Assembly (NCBI GenBank): GCA_002291465.1
Contig: CP021238.1
Span: 930,001-994,000, forward strand
DNA from: Mycobacterium lepraemurium
GTDB taxonomy: Bacteria; Actinomycetota; Actinomycetes; Mycobacteriales; Mycobacteriaceae
DNA: 64,000 nt
Direction of reading: 5' to 3'
Shown: positions 10,253-19,892 of the stretch, one piece after another
Layout: every line of letters begins with the position of its first letter
How positions within the stretch are numbered: position 1 is the stretch's first letter
Made by a program: the position numbers and the translations under genes
The notes under the pieces: model-generated
Seen by the model: the letters and a program-made list of their open reading frames with translations, nothing else
The model's database searches: none
What the model was told of the DNA's origin: nothing

Positions 10253-11947
10253 ATGCCGCACGTTATTACCCAGTCGTGCTGTAACGACGGGTCCTGTGTT
10301 TTCGCGTGCCCGGTGAACTGCATTCACCCCACGCCCGACGAGCCCGGCTTTGCCACCTCGGAGATGCTCTACATCGACCCGGCGGCGTGCGTGGACTGCT
10401 GCGCCTGCGTCAGCGCCTGCCCCGTCGGTGCGATCGCCCCCGACAACCGGCTGGACGACGAACAGCTGCCCTTCGTCGAGATCAACGCGTCGTTCTACCC
10501 GAAACGGCCGGCCGGCCAGAAACTGCCGCCGACGTCCAAGCTGGCGCCGGTGATCCCAGCCGTCCCGGTGCGGCCGCGCGGCCGGCCGCTGACGGTGGCC
10601 ATCGTCGGATCCGGCCCGGCGGCGATGTACGCCGCCGACGAACTGCTCACCCAGGACGGCGTGCGCGTCAACGTCTTCGAGAAGCTGCCGACGCCCTATG
10701 GGCTGGTGCGCGCCGGGGTGGCGCCCGATCACCAGAACACCAAGAAGGTGATCCGGCTCTTCGATCGGGTCGCCGGTCATGACCGCTTCCGGTTCTACCT
10801 CAACGTCGAGGTCGGCAAGCATCTCAGCCACGTCGATCTGCTGGCCCATCATCACGCCGTGCTGTACGCGGTGGGGGCGCCCGACGACCGCCGGCTCGAC
10901 ATCGAGGGCATGGGGTTGGCGGGCAGTGGAACCGCGACCGAGCTGGTGGCGTGGATCAACGGACATCCCGAGTTCACTGCGCTGCCAGTCGATCTGCACC
11001 ACGAGCGGGTGGTGATCATCGGCAACGGCAACGTGGCGCTCGACGTCGCCCGGGTGCTCACCGCGGACCCCGATGACCTGGCCCGCACCGATATCGCCGA
11101 CCACGCGCTGGCGGCGCTGCGCGGCTCGGCGGTGCGCGAGGTGGTGATCGCCGCCCGGCGGGGGCCGGCCCAGTCGGCGTTCACGCTGCCGGAACTGATC
11201 GGGCTCACCGGCAGCCGCGAGGTGGTGCTCAGCGCGGCCGACCGCGAGCTGGTCGCCGCCGACCTGGCGAGCGCCACGGATGCCCTGACGAGGGCCAAGC
11301 TGGAGGTCTTGAGCACGCTCGGCGACGCTGCGGCGCCCAGCGAGCGCCCGCGAATCAGGCTGGCGTATCGGCTCACCCCCGACCGGATCCTCGGCGAGCA
11401 ACGCGTCTCCGGTGTGCAGTTCACGCTCACCAGAACCGACGAAACACGGTTCCTGCCAACGGGTTTGGCGCTGACGTCGATCGGCTACCGCGGCAAGCCG
11501 ATTCGCGACCTGCCCTACGACGAGGCGGCGGCGGTGGTGCCCAACGACGGCGGCCGCGTCGTCGACCCCGCCTCGGGACGACCGGTACCCGGCGCCTACG
11601 TCGCGGGCTGGATCAAGCGGGGACCCAGCGGGTTCATCGGTACCAACAAGTCCTGCTCGCTACAGACCGTGCAGGCCCTGGTGGCCGATTTCAACGCCGG
11701 CGAGCTGGCCGACCCGGCGGCCAAACCCGAGGCGCTGACCGCCCTGGTGCGTGCCCGCCGGCCCGACGCGATCGACGCGGCGGGGTGGCGGGCCATCGAC
11801 GCCGCCGAAATCGCGCGCGGCAGCGCGGACGGCCGACCGCGCAACAAGTTCACCGACATCGGTGACATGCTGGCGGCCGCCGCAGAGCCGGCGCCGCCGC
11901 CGCGACGCCGGCTCCTGGCCCGGTTGGTGCCGTCCGGGCGCGGCTAG
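10253..11947 (+). CDS. fprB: ferredoxin/ferredoxin-NADP reductase FprB
   Basis: 564 aa (M. tuberculosis 575). The N-terminal ~75 residues are a ferredoxin domain: SCCNDGSCVFACPVNCIHP, then PAACVDCCACVSACPVGAIAP, supplying Cys ligands for two Fe-S clusters. The reductase follows, with the FAD-binding fold (VAIVGSGPAAMYAADELL, from ~residue 115), EKLPTPYGLVRAGVAPDH and the NADP site VVIIGNGNVALDVARVL. It moves electrons between NADPH and Fe-S or oxygenase partners. Oddity: DCCAC replaces the DCGAC I recall in the M. tuberculosis enzyme, adding a Cys inside the cluster motif. The stop overlaps the convergent VOC gene. Confidence 0.9.
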   Translation: MPHVITQSCCNDGSCVFACPVNCIHPTPDEPGFATSEMLYIDPAACVDCCACVSACPVGAIAPDNRLDDEQLPFVEINASFYPKRPAGQKLPPTSKLAPVIPAVPVRPRGRPLTVAIVGSGPAAMYAADELLTQDGVRVNVFEKLPTPYGLVRAGVAPDHQNTKKVIRLFDRVAGHDRFRFYLNVEVGKHLSHVDLLAHHHAVLYAVGAPDDRRLDIEGMGLAGSGTATELVAWINGHPEFTALPVDLHHERVVIIGNGNVALDVARVLTADPDDLARTDIADHALAALRGSAVREVVIAARRGPAQSAFTLPELIGLTGSREVVLSAADRELVAADLASATDALTRAKLEVLSTLGDAAAPSERPRIRLAYRLTPDRILGEQRVSGVQFTLTRTDETRFLPTGLALTSIGYRGKPIRDLPYDEAAAVVPNDGGRVVDPASGRPVPGAYVAGWIKRGPSGFIGTNKSCSLQTVQALVADFNAGELADPAAKPEALTALVRARRPDAIDAAGWRAIDAAEIARGSADGRPRNKFTDIGDMLAAAAEPAPPPRRRLLARLVPSGRG

Positions 11948-12414
11948 ATCTGCCCGGCCCCCTGCTCAGCGGCCATCGCCGCCGCCGCCATCTCCTCCGG
12001 GCTGACCTCGCGCACCGGCTGCCCCAGGGACCAGTGGTGGCCGAACGGGTCGGCGACCGTTCCGTAGCGGTCGCCCCAGAACTGGTCCTCCAACGGCACC
12101 ACCACGGGGGCGCCGGCATCGACCGCCCGCTGAAAGCTCGCGTCGACGTCGGGCACGGTCAGGTGGATGGTTACCGGGGTGCCGCCCAACGACGTCGGCG
12201 TCATCGACTTGCCGCCGCACACTTCCGGGAAGTCGTCGTTGAGCATCACCATGAAGCTGTTGATGCGCACCGCGGCGTGTGCCAGTTTGCCGTCGGGACG
12301 CGGCAGGAGCCCCAGCTCCTCGGCCCCAAAAGCCTTGACGTAGAAGTCGATTGCCGCGGCCGCGTTGTCGACCACCAGGTGCGGGGACAGCGCGGGCTCG
12401 ATGTTGATCGCCAT
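11944..12414 (-). CDS. VOC (glyoxalase/PhnB-like) superfamily protein (Rv0887c-like)
   Basis: 156 aa from MAINIEPALSPHLVVDNAAA. PhnB-like layout: AIDFYVKAFGAEELG, the central SLGGTPVTIHLTVPDVDASF, and the C-terminal VPLEDQFWGDRYGTVADPFG followed by HHWSLG. One metal-binding fold is likely but the substrate is unknown. Intact. Confidence 0.85.
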   Translation of the reverse strand: MAINIEPALSPHLVVDNAAAAIDFYVKAFGAEELGLLPRPDGKLAHAAVRINSFMVMLNDDFPEVCGGKSMTPTSLGGTPVTIHLTVPDVDASFQRAVDAGAPVVVPLEDQFWGDRYGTVADPFGHHWSLGQPVREVSPEEMAAAAMAAEQGAGQI

Positions 12415-12541
12415 GCTGGCACTCCTTGCTGTCGGTTCCAGACCTGCCCGGTGCGGGCAGGCTCACGACTTATGACTGCGTCGGTGACGCAAACTCATCG
12501 CGACGGCAATCATTAGATTGCCGGGTACCGACAACCGGGCC

Positions 12542-13663
12542 TCAGGCGTTGGTGAGGCTGCGGTCCCAACCCTCGACGGATTCCGGGCTGCGCGGGCCGG
12601 GGCCCACGTAGGTCGCCGACGGGCGGACCAGCTTGCCGAGCCGCTTCTGCTCGAGAATGTGGGCGCACCACCCCGCGGTGCGGCCACAGGTGAACATCGC
12701 CGGCATCATGTTGGCCGGCACCCGGGCGAAGTCCAGAATGACCGCCGCCCAGAACTCGACGTTGGTCTCGATGGCCCGGTCCGGACGGCGCTCGCGCAGT
12801 TCGGCCAGGGCGGCCTGCTCCAGCGCGACGGCGACCTCGTGCCGCGGCGCGCCGAGCCGCTCGGCGGTGGCGCGCAGCACCCGCGCGCGGGGATCCTCGG
12901 CGCGGTAGACCCGGTGCCCGAAGCCCATCAGCTTGTCGCCGCTGTCCAGGATCTTCTTGACCAGCCCTCGGGCGTCGCCGGTTCGCTCGACCTCCTCGAT
13001 CATCGGCAGCACCCGCGCCGGAGCCCCGCCGTGCAGCGGTCCGCTTATCGCCCCGATCGCCCCGGACAACGCGGCCGCCACGTCGGCGCCGGTGGAGGCG
13101 ATCACCCGCGCGGTGAACGTCGAGGCGTTCATGCCGTGCTCGGAGGCCGACACCCAGTAGGCGTCGATCGCCTCGATGTGCCGCGGGTCCGGCTCGCCCT
13201 GCCACCGCGTCATGAAACGTGCAGTGACGGTTTCGCATTCGTCGATGACCCGCTGCGGCACCGCGGGCTGATAGATGCCGCGCGCCGACTGCGCGACGTG
13301 GGACAGCGCCATCACCGAGGCCCGGGTCAGCTGGTCGCGGGCGGTGGCGTCGTCGGTGTCCAGCAGCGGCTTGTAGCCCCAGATCGGGGCCAGCATGGCC
13401 AGCCCGGCCTGCACGTCGACGCGCACGTCGCCGGTGTGGATCGGCAGCGGGAACGGCTCGGCGGGCGGCAGCCCGTGGCCGAACTTGCCGTCGACCAGCA
13501 GCGCCCACACGTCGCCGAACGTGACCTGCTGGCTCACCAGGTCTTCGATGTCGACACCGCGGTAGCGCAGCGCGCCGCCGTCTTTATCCGGTTCGGCGAT
13601 TTCGGTGGTGAAGGCGACCACGCCTTCCAGGCCGGGGACAAAGTTCTCGGGGACAACAGTCAT
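12542..13663 (-). CDS. citA: citrate synthase CitA (methylcitrate-synthase-like)
   Basis: 373 aa, the same length as M. tuberculosis CitA. Citrate-synthase signatures: [26 protein letters not shown] (first catalytic His), [15 protein letters not shown] (second His) and [16 protein letters not shown] near the C-terminus. It condenses acetyl-CoA or propionyl-CoA with oxaloacetate. Intact. The window holds two citrate synthases (with gltA2) flanking pdxH, all outward from a short shared control region. Confidence 0.92.
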   Translation of the reverse strand: MTVVPENFVPGLEGVVAFTTEIAEPDKDGGALRYRGVDIEDLVSQQVTFGDVWALLVDGKFGHGLPPAEPFPLPIHTGDVRVDVQAGLAMLAPIWGYKPLLDTDDATARDQLTRASVMALSHVAQSARGIYQPAVPQRVIDECETVTARFMTRWQGEPDPRHIEAIDAYWVSASEHGMNASTFTARVIASTGADVAAALSGAIGAISGPLHGGAPARVLPMIEEVERTGDARGLVKKILDSGDKLMGFGHRVYRAEDPRARVLRATAERLGAPRHEVAVALEQAALAELRERRPDRAIETNVEFWAAVILDFARVPANMMPAMFTCGRTAGWCAHILEQKRLGKLVRPSATYVGPGPRSPESVEGWDRSLTNA

Positions 13664-13696
13664 GGGAAAATTCTCGCACCCCGCTCTGGGGCGGAC

Positions 13697-13712
13697 GCTA
13701 CCGGCCGGTAGC
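13697..13712. promoter_or_regulatory. 16-bp perfect palindrome between citA and pdxH
   Basis: GCTACCGGCCGGTAGC is a perfect palindrome centred in the 71-bp gap between the divergent citA and pdxH genes; a further half (CCGGTAGCG) follows at 13718. A likely operator or dyad for a regulator of one or both genes. The palindrome is seen; the function is inferred. Confidence 0.45.
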
Positions 13713-13734
13713 AAGCGCCGGTAGCGTTGGCGCG

Positions 13735-14397
13735 GTGCCGGGACCAGCAGACGAGCACCTGCAGAGAATGCGTGTGGAATACGGATCGGTGGAAAAGGAC
13801 GGCAGCCCGGATCTGGACGTCGACTGGCTCGACGACGGCTGGGTTGCGTTGCTGCGCAAGTGGATCGACGACGCCGAGCGCGCCGGGGTGGCCGAGCCCA
13901 ACGCGATGGTGCTGGCCACCGTCACCCCCGACGGCAGACCGGCCAGCCGAACGGTGCTGTGCAAGAGCCTGGACGAGACGGGAATCACTTTTTTCACCAA
14001 CTATGACTCGGCCAAGGCCGACGATCTGGCGGTGACGCCGTACGCCGCGGTGACGTTCCCCTGGTACCAGCTGGGCCGGCAGGTCCACCTGCGCGGGCCG
14101 GTGAGCAAAGCCACTGCCCAGGTCACCGAGGACTACTGGTCCAAGCGACCGCGCGGGTCGCAGCTGGGCGCCTGGGCGTCGCAGCAGTCCCGGCCGATCG
14201 CCTCCCGCGCGGCCCTGCTGGAGCAGCTGGCGCAGGTGACGGCCCGCTTCGCCGACCACGAGCGGGTGCCGGTGCCGCCGGGCTGGGGTGGCTACCTCAT
14301 CGCCGCCGACGTGGTGGAGTTCTGGCAGGGGCGGGAAAACCGGTTGCACAACCGCATCCGGGTCACCGGCGACCGGGTGGAGCGTCTGCAGCCGTAG
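13735..14397 (+). CDS. pdxH: pyridoxamine 5'-phosphate oxidase
   Basis: 220 aa with a GTG start. PNPOx features: RMRVEYG near the N-terminus, [40 protein letters not shown] (FMN binding), [44 protein letters not shown] and the C-terminal [18 protein letters not shown]. It makes pyridoxal phosphate from pyridoxine or pyridoxamine phosphate. In M. tuberculosis pdxH is elsewhere, so the location between citA and gltA2 is a lineage trait (from memory). Confidence 0.9.
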   Translation: MPGPADEHLQRMRVEYGSVEKDGSPDLDVDWLDDGWVALLRKWIDDAERAGVAEPNAMVLATVTPDGRPASRTVLCKSLDETGITFFTNYDSAKADDLAVTPYAAVTFPWYQLGRQVHLRGPVSKATAQVTEDYWSKRPRGSQLGAWASQQSRPIASRAALLEQLAQVTARFADHERVPVPPGWGGYLIAADVVEFWQGRENRLHNRIRVTGDRVERLQP

Positions 14398-14532
14398 CGC
14401 GCCGGGCCACTTGATCGATTGCGTGACCAGCGGACTCGACCCCGGGCAGGCGCCTCCTCGCCATAACGACTACCTTCAGCTGTAAGCACCTAGTCAGGGC
14501 AGCCGTATCAGCCAGAGCGCAAAGGGGTTCTC

Positions 14533-15828
14533 GTGGCCGACACCGACGACATCGCCACTTTGAAGTACCCGGGCGGGGAAACCGACCTGGAGATCGTCAG
14601 CGCCACCGAGGGCGCCGACGGCATCGCGCTGGGTTCGCTGTTGTCCAAGACCGGCTACACCACCTTCGACAACGGCTTCGTCAACACCGCCTCGTGCAAG
14701 AGCGCGATCACCTACATCGACGGCGACGCCGGCATCCTGCGCTACCGCGGCTACCCGATCGAGCAACTGGCCGAGAAGTCGACCTTTCTCGAGGTGAGCT
14801 ACCTGTTGATCTACGGCGAACTGCCGGACAAGGACCAGCTGGCCGAGTTCACCAAGCGGATCCAGCTGCACACCATGCTGCACGAGGACCTGAAGCGGTT
14901 CTTCGACGGCTTCCCCCGCAACGCCCACCCGATGCCGGTGCTGTCCAGTGCCGTCAACGCGCTGTCCGCCTACTACCCCGATTCGCTGGACCCGATGGAC
15001 ACCGAGGACGTCGAGCTGTCCACGATCCGGTTGCTGGCCAAGCTGCCGACCATCGCCGCGTACGCTTACAAGAAGTCGGTCGGCCAGCCCTTCCTCTACC
15101 CGGACAACAAGCTGAGCCTGGTGGAGAACTTTCTGCGCATGACGTTCGGCCTGCCCGCCGAGCCGTACCAGGCCGACCCCGAGGTGGTCCGCGCGCTGGA
15201 CATGCTGCTGATCCTGCACGCCGACCACGAACAGAACTGCTCGACGTCGACGGTCCGGCTGGTGGGGTCCTCCCAGGCCAACCTGTTCACCTCCATCTCC
15301 GGCGGCATCAACGCGCTGTGGGGGCCGCTGCACGGCGGGGCCAACCAGGCGGTGCTCGAGATGCTGGAGAAGATCCGCCAAAGCGACGACGACGTCAGCG
15401 AATTCGTGCGCAAGGTGCAGAACCGCGAGGCCGGGGTGAAGCTGATGGGCTTCGGTCACCGGGTGTACAAGAACTACGACCCGCGGGCGCGCATCGTCAA
15501 GGAACAGGCCGACAAGATCCTGGCCAAGCTCGGCGGCGACGACGATCTGCTCGACATCGCCAAGCAACTCGAAGAGGCCGCGCTGACCGACGAGTACTTC
15601 ATCGAGCGCAAGCTGTACCCCAACGTCGACTTCTACACCGGCCTGATCTACCGGGCGCTGGGCTTCCCGACCCGGATGTTCACCGTGCTGTTCGCGCTGG
15701 GGCGCCTGCCCGGCTGGATCGCGCACTGGCGCGAGATGCACGACGAAGGCGACAGCAAGATCGGCCGCCCGCGCCAGATCTACACCGGCTACACCGGACG
15801 CGACTACGTCACCATCGACGCCCGCTAG
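14533..15828 (+). CDS. gltA2: type II citrate synthase
   Basis: 431 aa with a GTG start after an AAAGGGG stretch. Complete citrate-synthase fold: [20 protein letters not shown], catalytic His in [16 protein letters not shown] (~residue 267), second His in [16 protein letters not shown] (~308), and Asp in [16 protein letters not shown] (~366). It starts the TCA cycle from acetyl-CoA and oxaloacetate. Intact. Transcription ends at a very large hairpin directly after the TAG. Confidence 0.95.
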   Translation: MADTDDIATLKYPGGETDLEIVSATEGADGIALGSLLSKTGYTTFDNGFVNTASCKSAITYIDGDAGILRYRGYPIEQLAEKSTFLEVSYLLIYGELPDKDQLAEFTKRIQLHTMLHEDLKRFFDGFPRNAHPMPVLSSAVNALSAYYPDSLDPMDTEDVELSTIRLLAKLPTIAAYAYKKSVGQPFLYPDNKLSLVENFLRMTFGLPAEPYQADPEVVRALDMLLILHADHEQNCSTSTVRLVGSSQANLFTSISGGINALWGPLHGGANQAVLEMLEKIRQSDDDVSEFVRKVQNREAGVKLMGFGHRVYKNYDPRARIVKEQADKILAKLGGDDDLLDIAKQLEEAALTDEYFIERKLYPNVDFYTGLIYRALGFPTRMFTVLFALGRLPGWIAHWREMHDEGDSKIGRPRQIYTGYTGRDYVTIDAR

Positions 15829-17457
15829 TCCTCCCGCGAGCAGACGCAAAAGCCCCGCACGCCCCGGCGTGTCGGGGGCTTTTGCGTCTGCTCGCGGGAG
15901 GACAGGGAGGACAGCACCGCCATCGCGGCGTTGTGCCCGCCGATCCCCGACACCGCCCCGCCGCGCCGGGCGCCCGAGCCGCACAACATGATTCGTTCGT
16001 GAGCGGTGGCCACGCCCATTGCCGCGCCGGGGTGTCCAGCGGGTCGTCGTCGTCGGCGAACGGCCAGTCCAGGCCGCCGTGGAAGATGCCGCCACTCATG
16101 TTCAGGGTGTGTTCCAGGTCCGCGGTGGTGGTGGTGGTGGTCTCGATGCACGGACGGCCCCGCGCATCGGTCAGCAACAGCTCTTTAATCGGTTCGGCCA
16201 GAACGGAATTCAGTGAGGCCAGCACCAGGTCGGTGAGCTGGCCGCGCAGCGCGTCGGGGTCGGCGCCGTGCGCCAGCGCGAGCGGGGTGTGCAGGCCGAA
16301 CACCGTCATCGTGTGGGCGCCCGCGGCGCGCAGGTCGTCCGACAGGATGCTGGGGTCGGCCAGCGAATGGCAATACGCCTCGCACGGCAACGGATTCGGG
16401 ACCTGCCCCGCGGCGGACCGGGCGTAGGCGGTGTCCAGCTGGGTCCAGGTTTCGTTGACGTGGAACGTCCCGGCGAAGGCCTGCTCGGGGGTGACGCCGC
16501 CGTCGGCCAAACGGGGCAGCCGCCGCAGCGCCATGTTCACCTTGACCTGCGCGCCGGGGATCGCTGGTTCGGGGTGTTCGCCGAGCAGGCCGGCCAGCAC
16601 CGTCGGGGTCACCCCGGCAAGCACGAACCGGGCCCGAACCATGTGCTCGTCGTCGCCGCTGCGATAACGTACCTCGCTGCTCGGGTCGACAGCGAAAACC
16701 TCTGCGCCGGTGATTATTTCGGCGCCGTGGCGGACGGCGGCGGTGGCCAGGGCGGTGGTCAGCGCGCCCATCCCGCCGACCGGGACGTCCCAGTCGCCGG
16801 TGCCGCCGCCCAGCACGTGATAGAGGAAGCAGACGTTCTGCGTCAGCGACGGGTCGTCGAGGCGGGCGAACGTGCCGATGAGCGCGTCGGTGGCGATCAC
16901 CCCGCGAACCAGGTCGTTGCCCACCGCATCGGCGATGGCGGCGCCAATCGGCTCCTCGACCAGGGCCCGCCAGGCGGCCCGCGCGCCGGCACCGCCGCCG
17001 TCGACCACATGCCGGCGCGCGTGCCGGCGGCTGCGCAGCGGTTCGAGCAGCGTCGGCCACAGCCGTTCGGTCACCAGCCGGCAGCGTCGGTAGAACGCGG
17101 CGAACCCGGGCGCGTCCCCGGCGGCGCCGACCGCGGCGAACGGGTTGCCGGGCGCGCCGATCAGCAATCCGCGGGCGCCGCCGGTCGCGGGGTCAGGCGT
17201 GTACGAGGAAAACCGCCGCCGGGCCAGCCGGACCCGCGCGCCCAGTCGTCGATGATGCGTGGCGGCAGCAGGCTGACCAGATAGGAGTAGCGCGACACCC
17301 GCACCCCGACACCGTCGAAGGCGTGCGCCGACACGGCCGCGCCGCCGACCTGCCCCAGCCGTTCCAGCAGCCGCACCCGAAGGCCCGCCCGGGCCAGGTA
17401 CGCGGCCGCGACCAGGCCGTTGTGGCCGCCACCGATAACCACCGCGTCGACTGTTAC
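15825..17457 (-). pseudogene. FAD-dependent phytoene-dehydrogenase-like oxidoreductase (Rv0897c-like), frameshifted
   Basis: Three frames make up one NAD(P)/FAD oxidoreductase of about 530 aa. The N-terminus [20 protein letters not shown] (dinucleotide fold) breaks near 17240, the middle runs [14 protein letters not shown] to [18 protein letters not shown], and near 16015 the frame shifts again to [20 protein letters not shown]. The expected initiator at 17455-17457 reads GTA, possibly a lost GTG. Beyond [13 protein letters not shown] the frame runs into the gltA2 terminator hairpin and stops at 15825, so the original stop is probably also gone. A run of six ACC codons (TTTTTT) lies near 16122-16141. 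Confidence 0.78.
15829..15902 (+). terminator. 74-nt hairpin, bidirectional terminator between gltA2 and Rv0897c-like gene
   Basis: Left arm 15829-15856 and right arm 15875-15902 are perfect 28-bp reverse complements (tcctcccgcgagcagacgca ... tgcgtctgctcgcgggagga). The loop itself contains a second short stem (cacgcc/ggcgtg). It starts one base after the gltA2 stop. A stem this long and perfect is far beyond an ordinary intrinsic terminator; the aaaagcccc/ggggctttt core fits a bidirectional terminator. Confidence 0.75.
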
Positions 17458-17468
17458 CGGCCGGCCGC

Positions 17469-17732
17469 TCAGCTCAGGTAGCCCTCGACCTCGTCGGGCG
17501 GGCGCACCTGAGCCTCGCGCGGGTCGCCGCCGCTTTCCCGCAGGGCCCGGCGCTGCCGCACCAGATCCCAGCACTGGTCGAGTTCGACCTCGACCCGCCG
17601 CAGGCGGTCATGTTCTTCGGAGGTGTCGATGTCACCGCGCTGCAGCTGGGCCCGCAACGTTTTCTCCTAGGCCACCAGGTCGCGGATGCGCGCCAGGGTG
17701 TCGTTTTCGCTCGGTTTACTGCCGTCGGTCAT
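17469..17732 (-). pseudogene. DUF2630 protein (Rv0898c-like) with premature TAG
   Basis: Reads MTDGSKPSENDTLARIRDLV, then A, then TAG at 17667-17669, then [20 protein letters not shown] and onward to [12 protein letters not shown] in the same frame. The intact product would be 87 aa, the length recalled for M. tuberculosis Rv0898c. The TAG replaces a Glu/Gln-type codon. A downstream Met could re-start a 62-aa fragment, so partial function cannot be excluded. Small coiled, charged protein of unknown function. Confidence 0.75.
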
Positions 17733-17831
17733 CGCTTCAGTGTGCCCGACTCGACAGGGGCTAACCGCCCGCCGATCGCCGTCCGCCGAACCGCAAGTGC
17801 GGGTGAGGATTTCACCGGACGGCCGGCGTGG

Positions 17832-19170
17832 CTAGCTGGGCCCGGGCAGGCGCAGGACCGGCCGGGCACCGCCCAGCGGGCTGTTTTCCAGCGCGGCCGT
17901 CCCGCCGTGCAGCTAGGCCTGCTGGGCCACCAGCGCCAATCCCAGGCCCGACTCGGACTGCGAGGCCATCGATCCGCGGGAGAACCGATCGAATACCACC
18001 TGCCGTTCGTCCTCGGGCACCCCGCTGCCGTTGTCGTCGACGGCGATCTCGACCCCAGCCCGGGAGCTGACCGCCGACAGCTGCACCCGGGTGGCGCCGC
18101 CGTGCTTGACGGCGTTGGCGATCGCGTTGTCCACGGCCAGCCGCAATCCGGCCGGCAGCCCGACGATGATGCAGGTGGGGGAGGGCACCAGCGAAACGTC
18201 GAGGCCGGGGTAGATTCGCATGGCGTCGTGGGCGGCGCGGTCGAGCAGCTCGGTGATGTCAACCGGCACATGATCCTCGGATGTCGACAGCTCGCCCTGG
18301 GCCCAGCCGCTCGAGGGCGGTCAGGGTGGCCTCGATGCGCGACTGCGTGCGGATGACGTCGCCCAGCACCTCTTTGCGTTGCTCGTCGGGCATGTCCAGG
18401 GTGGACAGCACTTCGAGGTTGGTGCGCATCGCGGTCAGCGGACTGCGCAGCTCGTGGGCGGTCACCGCCGAGAAGTCGCGGGCCGACGCCAGCGCCTCCT
18501 TGGTGCGGTCCTGCTCCTTCCAGATGCGTTGCAGCATGCCGCGCATCGCCTCGGCGATCTCGACGGCCTCGCTGGCGCCGCGCACCGCCACCTGCGGCCG
18601 CTCGTCGGCGTCGATCGAGCGGGCCTGCTGGGCCAACCGCTTGAACGGCCGCACCGCGAAAGCCGCCAGCAGCCAAGCGAATACCGCCGCCGCGCCGATC
18701 GGCAGCGCGCAGATCAGGATCACCCGCCGATGCAGGTTGTTGGTCTAGGCGATGGTGTCGTCGTACGTCGCGCCCACCTCCACCGTCGCCGGCTGCGGCG
18801 TGCGGACTTCCACCGTGCGCACCCGGTAGCGCACCCCGTTGATGTAGGTGTCGGCGTAGCCCTCTTCCATCGGCGGCAGCGTGACATCCGAGTTGGACTT
18901 GACCTGCCCGTCGCGGCGCACCGTGATGACGGTGTCCTAGTCCTTGGGCGATCGCGGGATCTCGTTGAGCCCGCGCGGCAGGAAGGGAATCGCGAAGCCG
19001 GCAGTCTCGTCCAGCCGGCGATCGAGGCGCTCCCGCCACGCGCTGGTGATGCCGAACCACACCACCGCGCCGGCGATGACCACCACGATGGCGGTGCCGA
19101 TGGCCGCCGCGACCGCGACCCGGGCCCGCAACGACGGCGTGCGGGTCACGATCCGGGACAACAACTTCAT
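17832..19170 (-). pseudogene. prrB: sensor histidine kinase PrrB, multiply inactivated
   Basis: A complete PrrB can be assembled: first TM (VAVAAAIGTAIVVVIAGAVV), sensor loop, second TM (ILICALPIGAAAVFAWLLAA), HAMP region, H-box DFSAVTAHELRSPLTAM, N-box DNAIANAVKHGG, G-boxes DDNGSGVPEDE and SGLGLALVAQQ. It is broken by three TAG codons (PKD-*-DTVITV near 18938, A-*-TNNLHRRV near 18747, QQA-*-LHGGTAAL near 17911), each explained by CAG to TAG. A one-base insertion near 18303 adds a frameshift (TALERL to AQGELSTSDDH). No kinase can be made. The partner response regulator prrA, 15 bp upstream, is intact. Confidence 0.88.
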
Positions 19171-19185
19171 GGCCGCTCGACCCGA

Positions 19186-19887
19186 TTACTGCATGCGCAG
19201 CACGAATCCCACTCCGCGGACGGTGTGCAGCAGCCGGGGTCCGCCGTTGGCCTCGAGCTTGCGGCGCAGGTATCCGATGAACACGTCGACGACGTTGGTG
19301 TCGGCGGCGAAGTCATAGCCCCACACCAGCTCCAGCAGCTGCGCGCGGGACAGCACCGCCGTCTTGTGCTCGGCCAGGACCGCCAGCAGGTCGAATTCCC
19401 GCTTGGTCAAATCGACGTCGACGCCGTTGACCCGGGCGCGGCGGCCGGGGATGTCGACCTCCAGCGGGCCCACCGTGATCGTTTCCGACGAGGAGGTGGC
19501 GGTGGCGCCGCGGCGGCGCAGCAGCGCCTTGACCCGCGCGACCAGCTCGGTCAGCACGAACGGCTTGACCAGGTAGTCGTCGGCCCCGGCCTCTAGGCCC
19601 GCCACCCGGTCGTCGACCGAGCTGCGGGCCGACAGCACGCAGACGGGGACGTCGTTGTCCATGGCGCGCAGCGCGGTGACGACGCTGACGCCGTCCAGCA
19701 CCGGCATGTTGATGTCGAGCACGATCGCGTCCGGGCGTGTCTCGGTGGCGCTGCGCAGCGCCTCGGCGCCATCGACCGCGGTCGACACCTCGAATCCGGA
19801 CAGTCGCAGGCCACGTTCCAGCGACGCAAGCACATCGGAGTCGTCGTCGACGACCAAGACCCGCGGTGAGCTAGCTGCTGTGTCCAT
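19186..19887 (-). CDS. prrA: two-component response regulator PrrA
   Basis: 233 aa from [20 protein letters not shown]. OmpR/PhoB type: receiver with acidic pocket (D14-D16), phosphoacceptor Asp58 ([12 protein letters not shown]), Lys in DYLVKPF, then a winged-helix DNA-binding domain ([52 protein letters not shown]). The reading frame stays open upstream into the frameshifted MFS gene, so automatic callers may fuse them; the true start is the ATG at 19885-19887. Intact although its cognate sensor PrrB is dead. PrrAB is reported essential in M. tuberculosis. Confidence 0.93.
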   Translation of the reverse strand: MDTAASSPRVLVVDDDSDVLASLERGLRLSGFEVSTAVDGAEALRSATETRPDAIVLDINMPVLDGVSVVTALRAMDNDVPVCVLSARSSVDDRVAGLEAGADDYLVKPFVLTELVARVKALLRRRGATATSSSETITVGPLEVDIPGRRARVNGVDVDLTKREFDLLAVLAEHKTAVLSRAQLLELVWGYDFAADTNVVDVFIGYLRRKLEANGGPRLLHTVRGVGFVLRMQ

Positions 19888-19892
19888 GCCGC

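Noticed and set aside
14494..16095. Long minus-strand frame antisense to gltA2
   Set aside because: Mirror of the codon bias of an intact essential gene; His/Gln/Val-rich product with no domain.
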